Positions 29,163-38,348 of a DNA stretch of 64,000 nucleotides are shown piece after piece (position 1 is the stretch's first letter; each line of letters opens with the position of its first letter). The DNA is taken from NCBI RefSeq assembly GCF_038007965.1, contig NZ_JBBOYD010000001.1, positions 3,078,501 to 3,142,500 of the forward strand, written 5' to 3'. The position numbers were made by a program, and so were the translations under genes. The notes below the pieces were generated by a model. That model had not been told where the DNA came from. It searched no databases and saw nothing but the letters and a program-made list of their open reading frames with translations. This stretch comes from Niallia sp. FSL W8-0635. GTDB taxonomy: Bacteria > Bacillota > Bacilli > Bacillales > Cytobacillaceae.

Positions 29163-30458
29163 TTAATCTATTCTTCCCTTATTATTTTTAAATCCTTTTA
29201 GCTTATCGTATATTGCCCCTAGCTTCTTCTCTTCTCCAGCTTCTGTGGGATGATAATACTGTGTTCCTTTTAGCTTTTCTGGCAAATATTCTTGATCGAC
29301 CCATCCTCCAAATGTTCCAATTGGATGGTCGTGCGGATAAATATAACCAACATGTCCTAGCTTTTTGCTTCCTGCATAATGCCCATCTCTTAAATGCATT
29401 GGAATATCTCCAACTCTACCACTCTGGATATCTGCTATTGCTGCATCTAATGCCTTATAAGCAGCATTCGATTTAGAGGACAAGCACATTTCCACAACCG
29501 CTACAGATAAAGGAATTCTTGCTTCCGGGAGACCTAGTCTTTCACTCGCTGTGACTGCAGCCAATACATTATTACCGACAGACGTTTTTGCAAGTCCGAT
29601 GTCTTCATAAGCAATAACGAGTAATCTTCTATTTACTGCCACTAAATCTCCTGTTTCAAGCAAATGAGCTAGATAATAAAGCGCTGCGTCAACATCGCTT
29701 CCACGTATGCTTTTTTGAAGACTAGATAATAGATTATAGAAATGCGAGCCTTTTTTATCGCCAAAAACGCCAACCTTTTCAATCATTTGTTCAATCATAT
29801 CATCTTTAATAATGAAAGTTCCATCTTCTTTATCTGATGAATAGACAATTGACTCTAAAAGGGTTAATGATTTTCTTGCATCTCCATTTGTTCCTTTTGA
29901 TATTCTTTTAATTTGCTCATCACTAATTTGGATAGAGAGATTCCCAAGTCCCTTTTCCTCTTTTAAGGCTCGATGCAATAACGCTTCAATATCATCATCT
30001 GTTAATCTTTTTAATTGCTTAATTTGACCACATCTGCTTCTAATCGCAGGGTTTACATCATGATAGGGGTTTTCTGTTGTTGCACCAATTAGAACAATGT
30101 CTCCTCTTTCCACATGGGGTAGCAAATAATCCTGTTGCGCCTTATTGAAGCGATGAATTTCATCTAAAAAGAGAATGACTTTTCCAGTCAATCTTGCTTC
30201 ATCTACAACTGCTTCCACATCCTTTTTCCCAGAAGTGGTTGCATTTAATGCGATAAATGGAAGCTTTGTTGTACCAGCAATAGCAAACGCAATAGAGGTT
30301 TTGCCAATACCAGGCTCACCATACAATAACATCGATGGAACATGTCCATTATTAATCATTTTATATAAACTTGTTGTTTTTCCAATTATCTCTTTTTGAC
30401 CAACTACTTCGTCCAAATTTGTTGGCCGCATTCGATATGCAAGTGGTTCCCCGTTCAT
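29163..30458 (-). CDS. rarA: replication-associated recombination protein RarA (MgsA)
   Basis: A 431-residue AAA+ ATPase. Walker A GEPGIGKTS is at residues 47-55, Walker B is in VILFLDEIHRF, the sensor is in IGATTENPYHDVNPAIRSR, and the C-terminal MgsA domain includes GDIPMHLRDGHY. RarA acts at stalled replication forks. The ATG start gives the normal family length. In B. subtilis rarA is next to cymR; here about 13 kb of accessory genes separate them. Confidence 0.95.
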   Translation of the reverse strand: MNGEPLAYRMRPTNLDEVVGQKEIIGKTTSLYKMINNGHVPSMLLYGEPGIGKTSIAFAIAGTTKLPFIALNATTSGKKDVEAVVDEARLTGKVILFLDEIHRFNKAQQDYLLPHVERGDIVLIGATTENPYHDVNPAIRSRCGQIKQLKRLTDDDIEALLHRALKEEKGLGNLSIQISDEQIKRISKGTNGDARKSLTLLESIVYSSDKEDGTFIIKDDMIEQMIEKVGVFGDKKGSHFYNLLSSLQKSIRGSDVDAALYYLAHLLETGDLVAVNRRLLVIAYEDIGLAKTSVGNNVLAAVTASERLGLPEARIPLSVAVVEMCLSSKSNAAYKALDAAIADIQSGRVGDIPMHLRDGHYAGSKKLGHVGYIYPHDHPIGTFGGWVDQEYLPEKLKGTQYYHPTEAGEEKKLGAIYDKLKGFKNNKGRID

Positions 30459-30512
30459 TTATACACCTTCTTGTTTAACTTCTTTCATTTATTATATCGT
30501 AAAAGAAGGACA

Positions 30513-30549
30513 GAAGAAAAAAGAATGAAAGTCAAAAGGACCTTCATTC
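30513..30549 (-). terminator. intrinsic terminator after the ABC exporter genes
   Basis: On the minus strand GAATGAAGGTC pairs with GACTTTCATTC (5-nt loop) and a TTTTTTC tract follows. Confidence 0.8.
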
Positions 30550-30555
30550 AAAAAA

Positions 30556-31515
30556 TCATGCTGCCACATCTCTCTTCTTAAATACCCAAAAGGCTAGACC
30601 AAGGAACACAATAAAGTAAACGGATAGCATAATAATGGAGAAAGTCAACGTCATACCGCTTACCAATGGCGTTCCTTCAAAATACTGTGTCAAATCTGTA
30701 TTAGCAAATAATAAAAATTTAGCCCAATCAAACCAATTGGCTAATAATACGGTTACTGTACTCCCCATAAACATTAAGAAAATGGAAATACCGATTGCAA
30801 GAGAACTGTTCCGAAAAACTGACGATATCATAAACGCCATCGTAGTAAGCATAAGGAGACTAATTGAATTTAGCCCATAAAAACTAATTAAATGAAGGAG
30901 CATGCTTTGTTCCTTCACTATCCCATTAGAGTAATGTAAATACGGATATACATCATCTGGAAGACCAAATAAAATAGCTCCTAGGATAAACGAAAAGACA
31001 AACACAACAAGTATGGATAACAAACCGAATAGCAATACCGTTAAATATTTGGATAGTAATATCTTCGTTCTGTTCAAAGGTCGGATAAGCAGAAGCTTTA
31101 CTGTTCCCCAATTAAACTCATTTGCGACTATTCCAGCAGCTATAATAATCGTAAATAAACCGGCAATACTAATTAACTGAATACAATCAGAAACAAAATC
31201 CCATGCAGAATACTCTACATTTGTACTGAAATCATGCTTCATTCGATACTCATTTATCGTCATTTCCTTTGTATAATATTCTCTCGTTTCTGTTGAAAGA
31301 TGCTCATCCTCAAGCATTTCCTGGTAGCGTTTATTTTCCAATTCAAGTCCATGCTTCCAGTTTTCATTATCTGGAACAGAAAATCCGCTAGATTGATATT
31401 TATTAAACGCTCCCAACAACAGTACTGCAATGATTAAAATTCCAATCATCACTAGTGTTGCTGGACGTTTCCATATTTTCATCCATTCATTTCTTATTAG
31501 CTGAATCATTTTCAT
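30556..31515 (-). CDS. ABC-2 family transporter permease
   Basis: A 319-residue membrane protein with six helices: one near the N-terminus (ATLVMIGILIIAVLLLGAF), a large extracytoplasmic loop of about 70 residues, then five more. The motif FNWGTVKLLLIRPLNRTKILLSKY is typical of ABC-2 permeases linked to bacitracin- or lantibiotic-type exporters. It overlaps the ATPase gene by 4 nt (ATGA), so the two are coupled. The substrate is unknown. It is not present at this place in B. subtilis. Confidence 0.85.
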   Translation of the reverse strand: MKMIQLIRNEWMKIWKRPATLVMIGILIIAVLLLGAFNKYQSSGFSVPDNENWKHGLELENKRYQEMLEDEHLSTETREYYTKEMTINEYRMKHDFSTNVEYSAWDFVSDCIQLISIAGLFTIIIAAGIVANEFNWGTVKLLLIRPLNRTKILLSKYLTVLLFGLLSILVVFVFSFILGAILFGLPDDVYPYLHYSNGIVKEQSMLLHLISFYGLNSISLLMLTTMAFMISSVFRNSSLAIGISIFLMFMGSTVTVLLANWFDWAKFLLFANTDLTQYFEGTPLVSGMTLTFSIIMLSVYFIVFLGLAFWVFKKRDVAA

Positions 31516-32423
31516 CCCTCCCTTTGATTCGTTAATTCTAAGAATCGATCTTCTAATGTCTTTGAAACCTCTTTTATTCCAAAGATGCGTATATCTTGTA
31601 AAACAAGCGTTTTAATAATTTCTGGTATTTTCTCCTTCGTTACAGTTATTAGAAGTGCTTGTCCCCTTTTGACACATTGCAAATCAGGTGAAATTTCTTG
31701 TAAAAGACTTATTGCCTTGTCTAGTGGATTTAGCTCTATTTCAAACACTTGCTCGACAGCAACAAAGTCCTTGACTAATTGTACGTCAACTAGTCGGCCA
31801 TCTTGAATTATACCAATTCGGTCACACATCATTTCCATTTCTGATAATAAGTGGCTTGAAACAATTACTGCCATATTTCTTTCTTTTGCTAACATTCTTA
31901 AATGATCCCTAATTTCTCGAATCCCGGCTGGGTCTAAACCATTTGTTGGTTCATCTAAAATCAATACCTTCGGATCATGCAAAAGGCTTTGAGCAAGACC
32001 TAATCGTTGTCTCATTCCGAGTGAATATGTACGTACTTTGTCATGGATTCGATCTGTTAATCCAACTAATTCAACAGTTTCCATTATTTTCTCTTTAGAT
32101 ATCCCCTTCATCATTCTTGCATAATGTAAAAGATTCTCATATCCACTTAAAAATTTATACATCTCGGGATTCTCTACAATTGCTCCTACATGCTTTATTG
32201 CTTTCTCAAATTGATCGCGGATACTCTCGTTACAAATATAAATATCTCCATCACTCATATTTATTAATCCAACAATCATACGTATTGTTGTCGTTTTACC
32301 CGCACCATTTGGCCCAAGAAAGCCAAATACTTCTCCCGCTTCTACCTGGAAACTTAAAGAATCAATTATTTTTCTACCCTTTATTACTTTAGAAATATTT
32401 TTTAATTCTACAATGGAAGACAA
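31512..32423 (-). CDS. ABC transporter ATP-binding protein (CcmA/BcrA type)
   Basis: A 303-residue ATPase with Walker A GPNGAGKTT, signature YSLGMRQRLGLAQSLL, Walker B VLILDEPTNGLDPAG and a C-terminal accessory domain of about 80 residues. This layout is typical of BcrA-like exporters that pair with an ABC-2 permease, which is encoded right after it with a 4-nt overlap. It starts at TTG with AAGGTAGAG upstream. It may export or resist an antimicrobial, but no direct evidence for that is present. Confidence 0.88.
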   Translation of the reverse strand: MSSIVELKNISKVIKGRKIIDSLSFQVEAGEVFGFLGPNGAGKTTTIRMIVGLINMSDGDIYICNESIRDQFEKAIKHVGAIVENPEMYKFLSGYENLLHYARMMKGISKEKIMETVELVGLTDRIHDKVRTYSLGMRQRLGLAQSLLHDPKVLILDEPTNGLDPAGIREIRDHLRMLAKERNMAVIVSSHLLSEMEMMCDRIGIIQDGRLVDVQLVKDFVAVEQVFEIELNPLDKAISLLQEISPDLQCVKRGQALLITVTKEKIPEIIKTLVLQDIRIFGIKEVSKTLEDRFLELTNQREG

Positions 32424-32519
32424 TATCTCTACCTACCTTTCTTTATTGTATATTTTCTTCATCCACTCAATTATCTATTTTTTATTAGCCTTATTAATGA
32501 AAACTTGGAAACTAACTCA

Positions 32520-32555
32520 TTGTATCAGTTTACTATTTGGATCACACTGATACAA
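32520..32555. promoter_or_regulatory. inverted repeat upstream of the ABC exporter genes
   Basis: A perfect 9-bp inverted repeat TTGTATCAG / CTGATACAA with an 18-nt spacer, about 100 nt upstream of the ATPase start. It is a candidate operator; no regulator gene is adjacent. Confidence 0.4.
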
Positions 32556-32597
32556 TAGGCTATGTTCATTGCTAATGGATAGTTTCCCTATTAAAAC

Positions 32598-32639
32598 AAA
32601 AAGGATGACCTCAATTGTTTATGAGATCATCCTTTTTTA
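32598..32639 (-). terminator. terminator after tcdA (bidirectional shape)
   Basis: AAAAAGGATGACCTCA pairs with TGAGATCATCCTTTTT around a short loop; A and T tracts flank both ends. It ends the tcdA transcript. Confidence 0.8.
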
Positions 32640-32664
32640 ATTTAACTATAGCCAAAATAAAAGC

Positions 32665-33432
32665 TTATTTTTCATCCTTAACACGTGTAATTTTTATATC
32701 CGTTAAAAGCTCTTTAACAACATGACTCGCCATAATTAAACCAGCTACAGAAGGGACAAACGCATTTGATGAAGGCGGCATCTTTGCCTTACGAATCGGC
32801 GCGTTATCTTTCCCTACCACTTTACGTACATCTTCGCGAATGACAATAGGACTTTCATCCGAGAACACAACATTAATCCCTTTTCTAATCCCTTCTTTGC
32901 GAAGTCTTGTACGAATAACCTTCGCAATTGGATCTGTATGTGTTTTACTGATATCTGCAATTTGAAAACGAGTTGGATCCATTTTATTTGCAGCTCCCAT
33001 ACTTGAAATAATTGGGATATTTCTTTGTAAACATTCTTTCATTAAATGTATTTTATAAGAGATTGTATCGGAAGCATCCATTACAAAATCCAAGCCATAT
33101 GCAAAAATTTCTTCATACGTTTCTTCTGTATAGAACATTTTCAGCGCAATTACTTCACAGTCTGGATTAATATCTGCAATACGCTCTTTCATGATTTCTA
33201 CTTTAGGACGGCCAACAGTGGATAATAACGCTATTACCTGTCTATTCACATTTGTAATGTCAACATCGTCTTTATCAATTAAGATTAATCTACCTACCCC
33301 AGATCGGGCTAACGCCTCTGCAGCAAAGGAACCTACGCCTCCGATTCCTAAAACAGCTACAGTGCTGTTTTTCATCGTCTCTAACCCTTCTTTCCCAATC
33401 GCTAACTCATTTCTCGAAAATTGGTGTAACAT
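32665..33432 (-). CDS. tcdA: tRNA threonylcarbamoyladenosine dehydratase TcdA (YrvM)
   Basis: A 255-residue E1-like enzyme that cyclises t6A37 of tRNA to ct6A. The nucleotide-binding motif GIGGVGSF lies at 29-36; DKDDVDITNVNRQ and the FVMDASDTISYKIHLM segment follow. The C-terminal PSSNAFVPSVAGLIMAS is typical of the family. Full length with an ATG start. Conserved neighbour of aspS and rarA in Bacilli. Confidence 0.93.
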   Translation of the reverse strand: MLHQFSRNELAIGKEGLETMKNSTVAVLGIGGVGSFAAEALARSGVGRLILIDKDDVDITNVNRQVIALLSTVGRPKVEIMKERIADINPDCEVIALKMFYTEETYEEIFAYGLDFVMDASDTISYKIHLMKECLQRNIPIISSMGAANKMDPTRFQIADISKTHTDPIAKVIRTRLRKEGIRKGINVVFSDESPIVIREDVRKVVGKDNAPIRKAKMPPSSNAFVPSVAGLIMASHVVKELLTDIKITRVKDEK

Positions 33433-33663
33433 CCGTTTTCAACTCCATTTAATTTTTCCTATAAGCTAATTATGTTTACATATTCCCTTACCGGGAACTT
33501 TCATTCAGAGAAAATAAACAATACTTATGAAAATATATCATAATTTTTTATCGACTACCACTCTTCATTTCCTTGTTTTCTTATAAGAATTGAAATATGA
33601 GCCAATAAGTATTGGACAATTAAAAAAGACAGTCAATACTTCTGTCATTTACAGTGCTGTTTT

Positions 33664-33713
33664 GAGTACCGATTTTATTGATTTGAATTAGGTGGTCGAT
33701 AAAATCGGTACTC
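33664..33713. repeat. 15-bp perfect inverted repeat in the tcdA-aspS gap
   Basis: GAGTACCGATTTTAT (33664-33678) and its exact complement ATAAAATCGGTACTC (33699-33713) enclose 20 nt. There is no T tract, so it is not an evident terminator. Confidence 0.8.
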
Positions 33714-33763
33714 ATTGGGATTAAGAGATTGGCTGCTAGATCAGCTTAAGCATCAGAACTAAT

Positions 33764-33950
33764 AATAGACGGAAAAATTCCGCTTAATTAGTAATTAATA
33801 TAAAAAAAGGCTGAAATAGACGGAAAGATTCCGCCTATTGGCTCCAAATCTTCAGAAATGGGTGGTTTTACTGTGTATAATCGGAAAAAATTCCCTTATT
33901 TACTCGAAAATAAGCTCTATTCTGCATGTAACCGGAAAAACTCCGCTAAT
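33764..33950. repeat. four degenerate copies of a palindromic GACGGAAAAATTCCGC-type motif
   Basis: Copies are centred near 33775, 33827, 33888 and 33938, each roughly 25 bp and each partly self-complementary (CGGAA / TTCCG). The first two are closest to the core; the last two are degraded. The spacing is 50-60 bp. Confidence 0.65.
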
Positions 33951-34295
33951 TTTACTTTCGCGGTTCTTCGGTATAGTGTCATTATTCATTTACAAACTTT
34001 ATAAAAGGGGGCAGCAAGTTTTTCTAAATAAATGCAAAAACTGTATGGAAGCAATGCCGCATAGTGGGACTTCAATGCGAGCCTTATTTTACAACAAAAG
34101 GGAGGACTGGTACTGGTTTTTAGGGTGATAGCAGCCATACAGTATCCATAGCTTGCGTGGTAAAATTGACGTAAAAAGCGAGTGGAATAAAGGAACAACT
34201 TTTTCGCTTTCCTTTCCGCTAGTAGACAACTATCTTTAAAGGAAAACGCAATGGTTCGCGCGATAATTTATCTATTCTCTTTAAATGGAGGATAT

Positions 34296-34339
34296 TAAAA
34301 GGGCAGAAGAAAACTTTTTCGTGAACGTTTCTTCTGCCC
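34296..34339 (-). terminator. intrinsic terminator after aspS
   Basis: A perfect 12-bp stem GGGCAGAAGAAA / TTTCTTCTGCCC (34301-34312, 34328-34339) followed on the minus strand by four Ts. Confidence 0.7.
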
Positions 34340-34347
34340 TTTAATTA

Positions 34348-36117
34348 TTATTTATCTAACTTTAAAGCTAAATGTAAATCTGTTAATTGATTTTCACTTA
34401 CTTCACTTGGAGCATTTGTCATGAGACAGCTTGCACTAGCTGTTTTAGGGAATGCAATTGTATCACGAAGATTAGTGCGACCAGATAATAGCATAATTAA
34501 GCGATCTAATCCGATTGCAATGCCGCCATGTGGTGGTGTGCCATATTCAAATGCTTCTAATAAGAAACCGAATTGAGCATATGCCTCTTCCTTCGTAAAT
34601 CCTAACAAACTAAACATTTTCTCTTGAATTTCTTTTTCAAATATACGTAAAGAGCCTCCACCTAGCTCATACCCATTTAACACAATATCATACGCTTGTG
34701 CTTTCACTGCCTTAGGATTCGTATCTAGTAATTCTAAATCTGCTCTTTGAGGCATTGTAAATGGATGATGCGCTGCATAAAAACGACCTTCTTCTTCGTC
34801 ATATTCAAATAATGGCCAATCTGTAACCCAAAGGAAGTTAAATTTGCTTTGGTCAATTAAATCTAGCTCTTTCGCTAATTTTAAACGTAACGCACCTAAT
34901 GCATCAGCGACAACATTCTTTTTATCAGCAACGAATAATAATAGGTCACCAGCTTCAATGGCTAAAGCTTGTTCTAATCCTTTTTGCTCTGCTTCTGAAA
35001 TAAATTTAGAAATAGGTCCTTTTAAGCCATCTTCTTCCGCTTTTAGCCAAGCAAGACCTTTTGCTCCATATACTTTTACAAACTCTGTTAATGCATCAAT
35101 ATCTTTACGAGAATACTTACTGCCAGCATTTTTTACATTAATTGCCTTAACTTGGCCACCTGTTTCAACTGCTGAAGTAAATACCTTAAAGCTTGAGTCT
35201 TTAACAATTTCAGAAAGATCTACTAATTCCATTTCGAAACGAGTATCTGGTTTGTCAGATCCGTATCTACTCATCGCTTCATCATATGGCATTCTTGGCA
35301 TCGGTAAAGTAACGTCTATTCCTTTTACTTCTTTCATGATTTTTGCCATCATTGCTTCCATCATGCTCATGATGTCCTCTTGGCTCATAAAGCTTGTTTC
35401 GATATCAAGCTGCGTAAATTCTGGTTGTCGATCTGCACGTAAGTCTTCATCACGGAAGCAACGAGCAATTTGATAATATCTTTCTACTCCACCAACCATT
35501 AGCAATTGTTTAAAAATTTGTGGAGATTGGGGAAGCGCGTAAAATTCACCAGGATGCACACGGCTTGGTACTAAATAATCTCTTGCCCCTTCAGGAGTAC
35601 TTTTCGTTAAAATTGGTGTTTCGATATCTAAAAATCCTTCGCTATCAAGAAAATCTCGCATAACTTTTGTTACTTGATGACGCATCTTTAATGTTTCAAA
35701 CATAACTGGTCTTCTAACATCTAAATAACGATACTTTAAGCGTACATCTTCTGTAACTTCAGACTGATCCGAAATAACAAAAGGAGGAGTTTTTGCCTCA
35801 TTTATAATTGTAATTTCATCTACAATTATTTCAATTTTACCTGTTTTTATATTTTCATTTACGGTTCCTTCTTGACGCGCAACAACTTTTCCTTTTATAT
35901 CTAGTACAAACTCATTACGTACTTTATCTGCTATTTCAATCGCTTCTTTATTAATCTCAGGATTGAATACTACTTGTACAATCCCTGTACGATCGCGTAA
36001 ATCGATAAAAATAAGTCCACCCAGGTCACGTCTTTTTTGAACCCATCCTTTTAAAACAACACTTTCTCCAATCGCTTTTTCTGTTACTTCACCACAAAAA
36101 TATGTTCTTCCAAACAT
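34348..36117 (-). CDS. aspS: aspartate--tRNA ligase, bacterial type
   Basis: A 589-residue class IIb synthetase. It has an N-terminal OB anticodon-binding domain ([22 protein letters not shown]), catalytic motifs [20 protein letters not shown] and [20 protein letters not shown], the bacterial GAD insertion in the middle and motif 3 [15 protein letters not shown] near the end. It starts at ATG. It lies about 155 nt downstream of hisS, no terminator is evident between them, and it is probably co-transcribed from the T-box leader upstream of hisS, as in B. subtilis. Confidence 0.97.
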   Translation of the reverse strand: MFGRTYFCGEVTEKAIGESVVLKGWVQKRRDLGGLIFIDLRDRTGIVQVVFNPEINKEAIEIADKVRNEFVLDIKGKVVARQEGTVNENIKTGKIEIIVDEITIINEAKTPPFVISDQSEVTEDVRLKYRYLDVRRPVMFETLKMRHQVTKVMRDFLDSEGFLDIETPILTKSTPEGARDYLVPSRVHPGEFYALPQSPQIFKQLLMVGGVERYYQIARCFRDEDLRADRQPEFTQLDIETSFMSQEDIMSMMEAMMAKIMKEVKGIDVTLPMPRMPYDEAMSRYGSDKPDTRFEMELVDLSEIVKDSSFKVFTSAVETGGQVKAINVKNAGSKYSRKDIDALTEFVKVYGAKGLAWLKAEEDGLKGPISKFISEAEQKGLEQALAIEAGDLLLFVADKKNVVADALGALRLKLAKELDLIDQSKFNFLWVTDWPLFEYDEEEGRFYAAHHPFTMPQRADLELLDTNPKAVKAQAYDIVLNGYELGGGSLRIFEKEIQEKMFSLLGFTKEEAYAQFGFLLEAFEYGTPPHGGIAIGLDRLIMLLSGRTNLRDTIAFPKTASASCLMTNAPSEVSENQLTDLHLALKLDK

Positions 36118-36272
36118 GAAGTATCCTCCCTATAGTCAACATTCGTTTATATGCCAGTTTACCTCTTTAAAGTCCACTCAGACATTTCAATAATGATTAT
36201 GTTTCTTTTTCGATTTCCTAACCATTTATTCTTCTAAATAATCTTAATCCAACTGAATGTCTTTAAAGTTGT

Positions 36273-37547
36273 TTAAAAAGCTTCAAAATCATTTAACGCA
36301 CCCACAAGGTCCGTTAAATCAATTTCTTTTTGTACACCTGTTTCTAGCTGTTTTACGTTTATTTTATTATTTTGGAGTTCATCTTCTCCTAAAACAGCAA
36401 CATATTTAGCGTGAAGACGGTCAGCTGCTTTAAATTGCGCTTTTACTTTTCGATCAAGATAATCTCTCTCCGCAGAGAAACCAGCCTGTCTTAATTCATT
36501 TAATAAGCCAACTGTGTAATCCTTCGCTTCTTCCCCTAATGAAACTAAGTAGCAATCTACTGTCTTTTCAATAGGTAGTTCTATCTTTTCAGCTTCAAGT
36601 GCTGCAAGTAGTCTTTCTAAACTCATCGCAAAGCCAATACCAGGAGCTTCTGGACCACCTAATTCTTCCGTTAAGCCATTGTATCTACCGCCACCACATA
36701 ACGTAGTAATCGCCCCGAAGCCTTCTGCCTCACTCATTATTTCAAAAGCAGTATGATTGTAATAATCTAAACCTCTTACAAGGTTTGAATCTACCACATA
36801 AGGAATATTTAAAGCGGATAAGTATTTTTGCACTTTTTCAAAGTATACTTTTGATTCTTCATTTAAATAATCTAATATCGAAGGAGCAGATTGCATCAAC
36901 GGATGATTATGGTCCTTTTTACAATCTAAGATTCTCATTGGATTTTTCTCTAATCTTGTTTGACAATCATGACAAAATTCTCCAATGCTCGGTTTGAAGT
37001 GGGCTATTAACGCTTCACGATGAGCTTGTCTACTTTCTTTATCGCCTAAGCTATTCACTACGACCTTTAATTTAGATAATCCCATTGTTTGATAAACAGA
37101 ATAGGCTAGTCCAATTACTTCCGCATCAATGGCAGGATCTTTACTCCCTATTGCTTCCACACCAAATTGGACAAATTGACGAAAGCGTCCAGCTTGTGGT
37201 CTTTCATAGCGGAACATTTGACCTAAATAGAATAGCTTAATTGGCTGTGAAGCATATCCGTGCATTTTATTTTCTACAAATGAACGAACTACTGCAGCTG
37301 TACCCTCTGGTCTTAAAGTTAAGCTTCTTTTGCCTCGATCCTCGAATGTATACATTTCCTTTGTAACGATATCGGTTGTATCTCCAACACTACGTAGAAA
37401 TAACTCTGTATGTTCAAAAATAGGTGTACGTATTTCGCTATATTGATATCGATCACAAAGCTCCTTTATTTTTTGTTCAATATATTGCCATTTTTCTACA
37501 GTCCCTGGCAATATATCTTGGGTTCCTCTTGGAATATTAATTTGCAT
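36273..37547 (-). CDS. hisS: histidine--tRNA ligase
   Basis: A 424-residue class IIa synthetase with [10 protein letters not shown] at the N-terminus, motif 2 [20 protein letters not shown], the histidine-specific signature [14 protein letters not shown], the GGGRYNGL segment and the C-terminal anticodon-binding domain. It starts at ATG. It is preceded by a T-box leader with a His codon in the specifier position, so transcription should rise when tRNA-His is uncharged. Confidence 0.97.
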   Translation of the reverse strand: MQINIPRGTQDILPGTVEKWQYIEQKIKELCDRYQYSEIRTPIFEHTELFLRSVGDTTDIVTKEMYTFEDRGKRSLTLRPEGTAAVVRSFVENKMHGYASQPIKLFYLGQMFRYERPQAGRFRQFVQFGVEAIGSKDPAIDAEVIGLAYSVYQTMGLSKLKVVVNSLGDKESRQAHREALIAHFKPSIGEFCHDCQTRLEKNPMRILDCKKDHNHPLMQSAPSILDYLNEESKVYFEKVQKYLSALNIPYVVDSNLVRGLDYYNHTAFEIMSEAEGFGAITTLCGGGRYNGLTEELGGPEAPGIGFAMSLERLLAALEAEKIELPIEKTVDCYLVSLGEEAKDYTVGLLNELRQAGFSAERDYLDRKVKAQFKAADRLHAKYVAVLGEDELQNNKINVKQLETGVQKEIDLTDLVGALNDFEAF

Positions 37548-37612
37548 ATTTATGTATCCTCCCTAAATATTTAAAAGCCCCGACTTTCTTGTGCTTTATA
37601 GTAATAGTTTGT

Positions 37613-37902
37613 ACAAAAAAAGTCTCGTCTCTTGCATCCATATCGAATACAAGGGACGAGACTTTTCCCGTGGTACCACCCTAATTGAAGGTTTAAAAAA
37701 AACCTTCCACTTTGCAGTTAACGCCTGCTCACGTTTCTACCTACTAATGAAGCAATATTTTCAGAAGAAAGCCTCCCTGAGTGTTCTTTCACTAAGTCAT
37801 CATGTAGAAATGCTTGCAGCCTTATGGGCATTTCCTCTCTGTTCATGTGTCTCTTAGATACTTTTCTCGATCAATGGCTTTACTAGATTATTTATTATTA
37901 TC
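37613..37902 (-). promoter_or_regulatory. T-box riboswitch leader of hisS-aspS, His specifier
   Basis: On the minus strand the T-box AGGGTGGTACCACGGG (complement of 37667-37682) is followed by a 14-bp terminator stem (arms 37621-37634 and 37650-37663) and a T run. The specifier is seen as GAA-CAC, with CAC at 37783-37781, a histidine codon. Uncharged tRNA-His is therefore the expected inducer. Confidence 0.92.
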
Positions 37903-37908
37903 TAATTA

Positions 37909-37937
37909 ATAATAAATAGGAACGATTATATTGTCAA
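37909..37937 (-). promoter_or_regulatory. sigma-A promoter of the hisS-aspS operon
   Basis: On the minus strand TTGACA (37937-37932), a 17-nt spacer and TATTAT (37914-37909), directly upstream of the T-box leader. Confidence 0.8.
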
Positions 37938-37966
37938 TAGGATACGAATATGATTTCTCCGCTGTT

Positions 37967-38143
37967 TTATAATTTCCCTAATTGTTTCTTGAGTTTTTTT
38001 ACTTCTCCTAACGAAAGACCAAATTCAGAAGCAAGCTCTACTGCATTTGAATTTCCTTCTCTTTCTATGAAATCGTGAAAATCTACGCCTAGTAATTTGG
38101 AATCAATTTCGCTAACTGATAAACTTTTTTCACCAAATCTCAT
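37967..38143 (-). CDS. small conserved Bacillus protein with helix-turn-helix-like C-terminus (YrzK-like)
   Basis: A 58-residue protein (MRFGEKSLSVSEIDSKLLG onward). The C-terminal half AVELASEFGLSLGEVKKLKK resembles a short helix-turn-helix of the sigma-70-region-4 kind. AAGGGTG lies 6 nt before the ATG at 38143; a GTG nine bases upstream is within that site. Its position between hisS and the amidase gene matches B. subtilis yrzK, so I think it is that gene, but sequence recognition is moderate. The function is unknown. Confidence 0.65.
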   Translation of the reverse strand: MRFGEKSLSVSEIDSKLLGVDFHDFIEREGNSNAVELASEFGLSLGEVKKLKKQLGKL

Positions 38144-38348
38144 GCATTTCACCCTTTTTTCTGTTATTTTTTTATAGTATTACCATGAGTAGCTAAAAAA
38201 TATCATCAAAAAATAAGTTTCTTGTCTAAATTTGATTAGAAAAAATGGTAATCTCACAAAGGAATCTATATTCTAAATGAAGAATCCTATTTAAGTGCAA
38301 AACTATTCTAGTCATCTGTAGACAATTTACGGAAGGAGTGCAGCTTGT

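Larger units (their letters stand above)
33433..34347. other. 0.9-kb non-coding, repeat-rich intergenic region
   Basis: No gene is supported. It contains a 15-bp inverted repeat (33664-33713), four degenerate copies of a palindromic CGGAAAAATTCCGC-type motif (33764-33950) and the aspS terminator. Short open frames (96 codons at 33838-34128 on the plus strand, 70 codons on the minus strand) lack convincing ribosome binding sites and look like by-products of repeat sequence. It stands out as the longest gene-free stretch in an otherwise compact region. Confidence 0.7.

Noticed and set aside
33838..34128. 96-codon plus-strand open frame
   Set aside because: It begins inside one copy of the palindromic motif and runs through others, lacks a ribosome binding site, and has no recognisable domain. 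More likely repeat-derived.
33986..34198. 70-codon minus-strand open frame
   Set aside because: Overlaps the previous frame on the other strand in the same repeat-rich gap, with no start signal or domain.
34844..35473. 209-codon plus-strand open frame
   Set aside because: Lies wholly within aspS on the opposite strand and has Ser-rich, unstructured composition typical of an antisense shadow.
37591..37857. 88-codon plus-strand open frame across the hisS leader
   Set aside because: It covers the T-box and terminator stems in antisense; the RNA structure explains the sequence.
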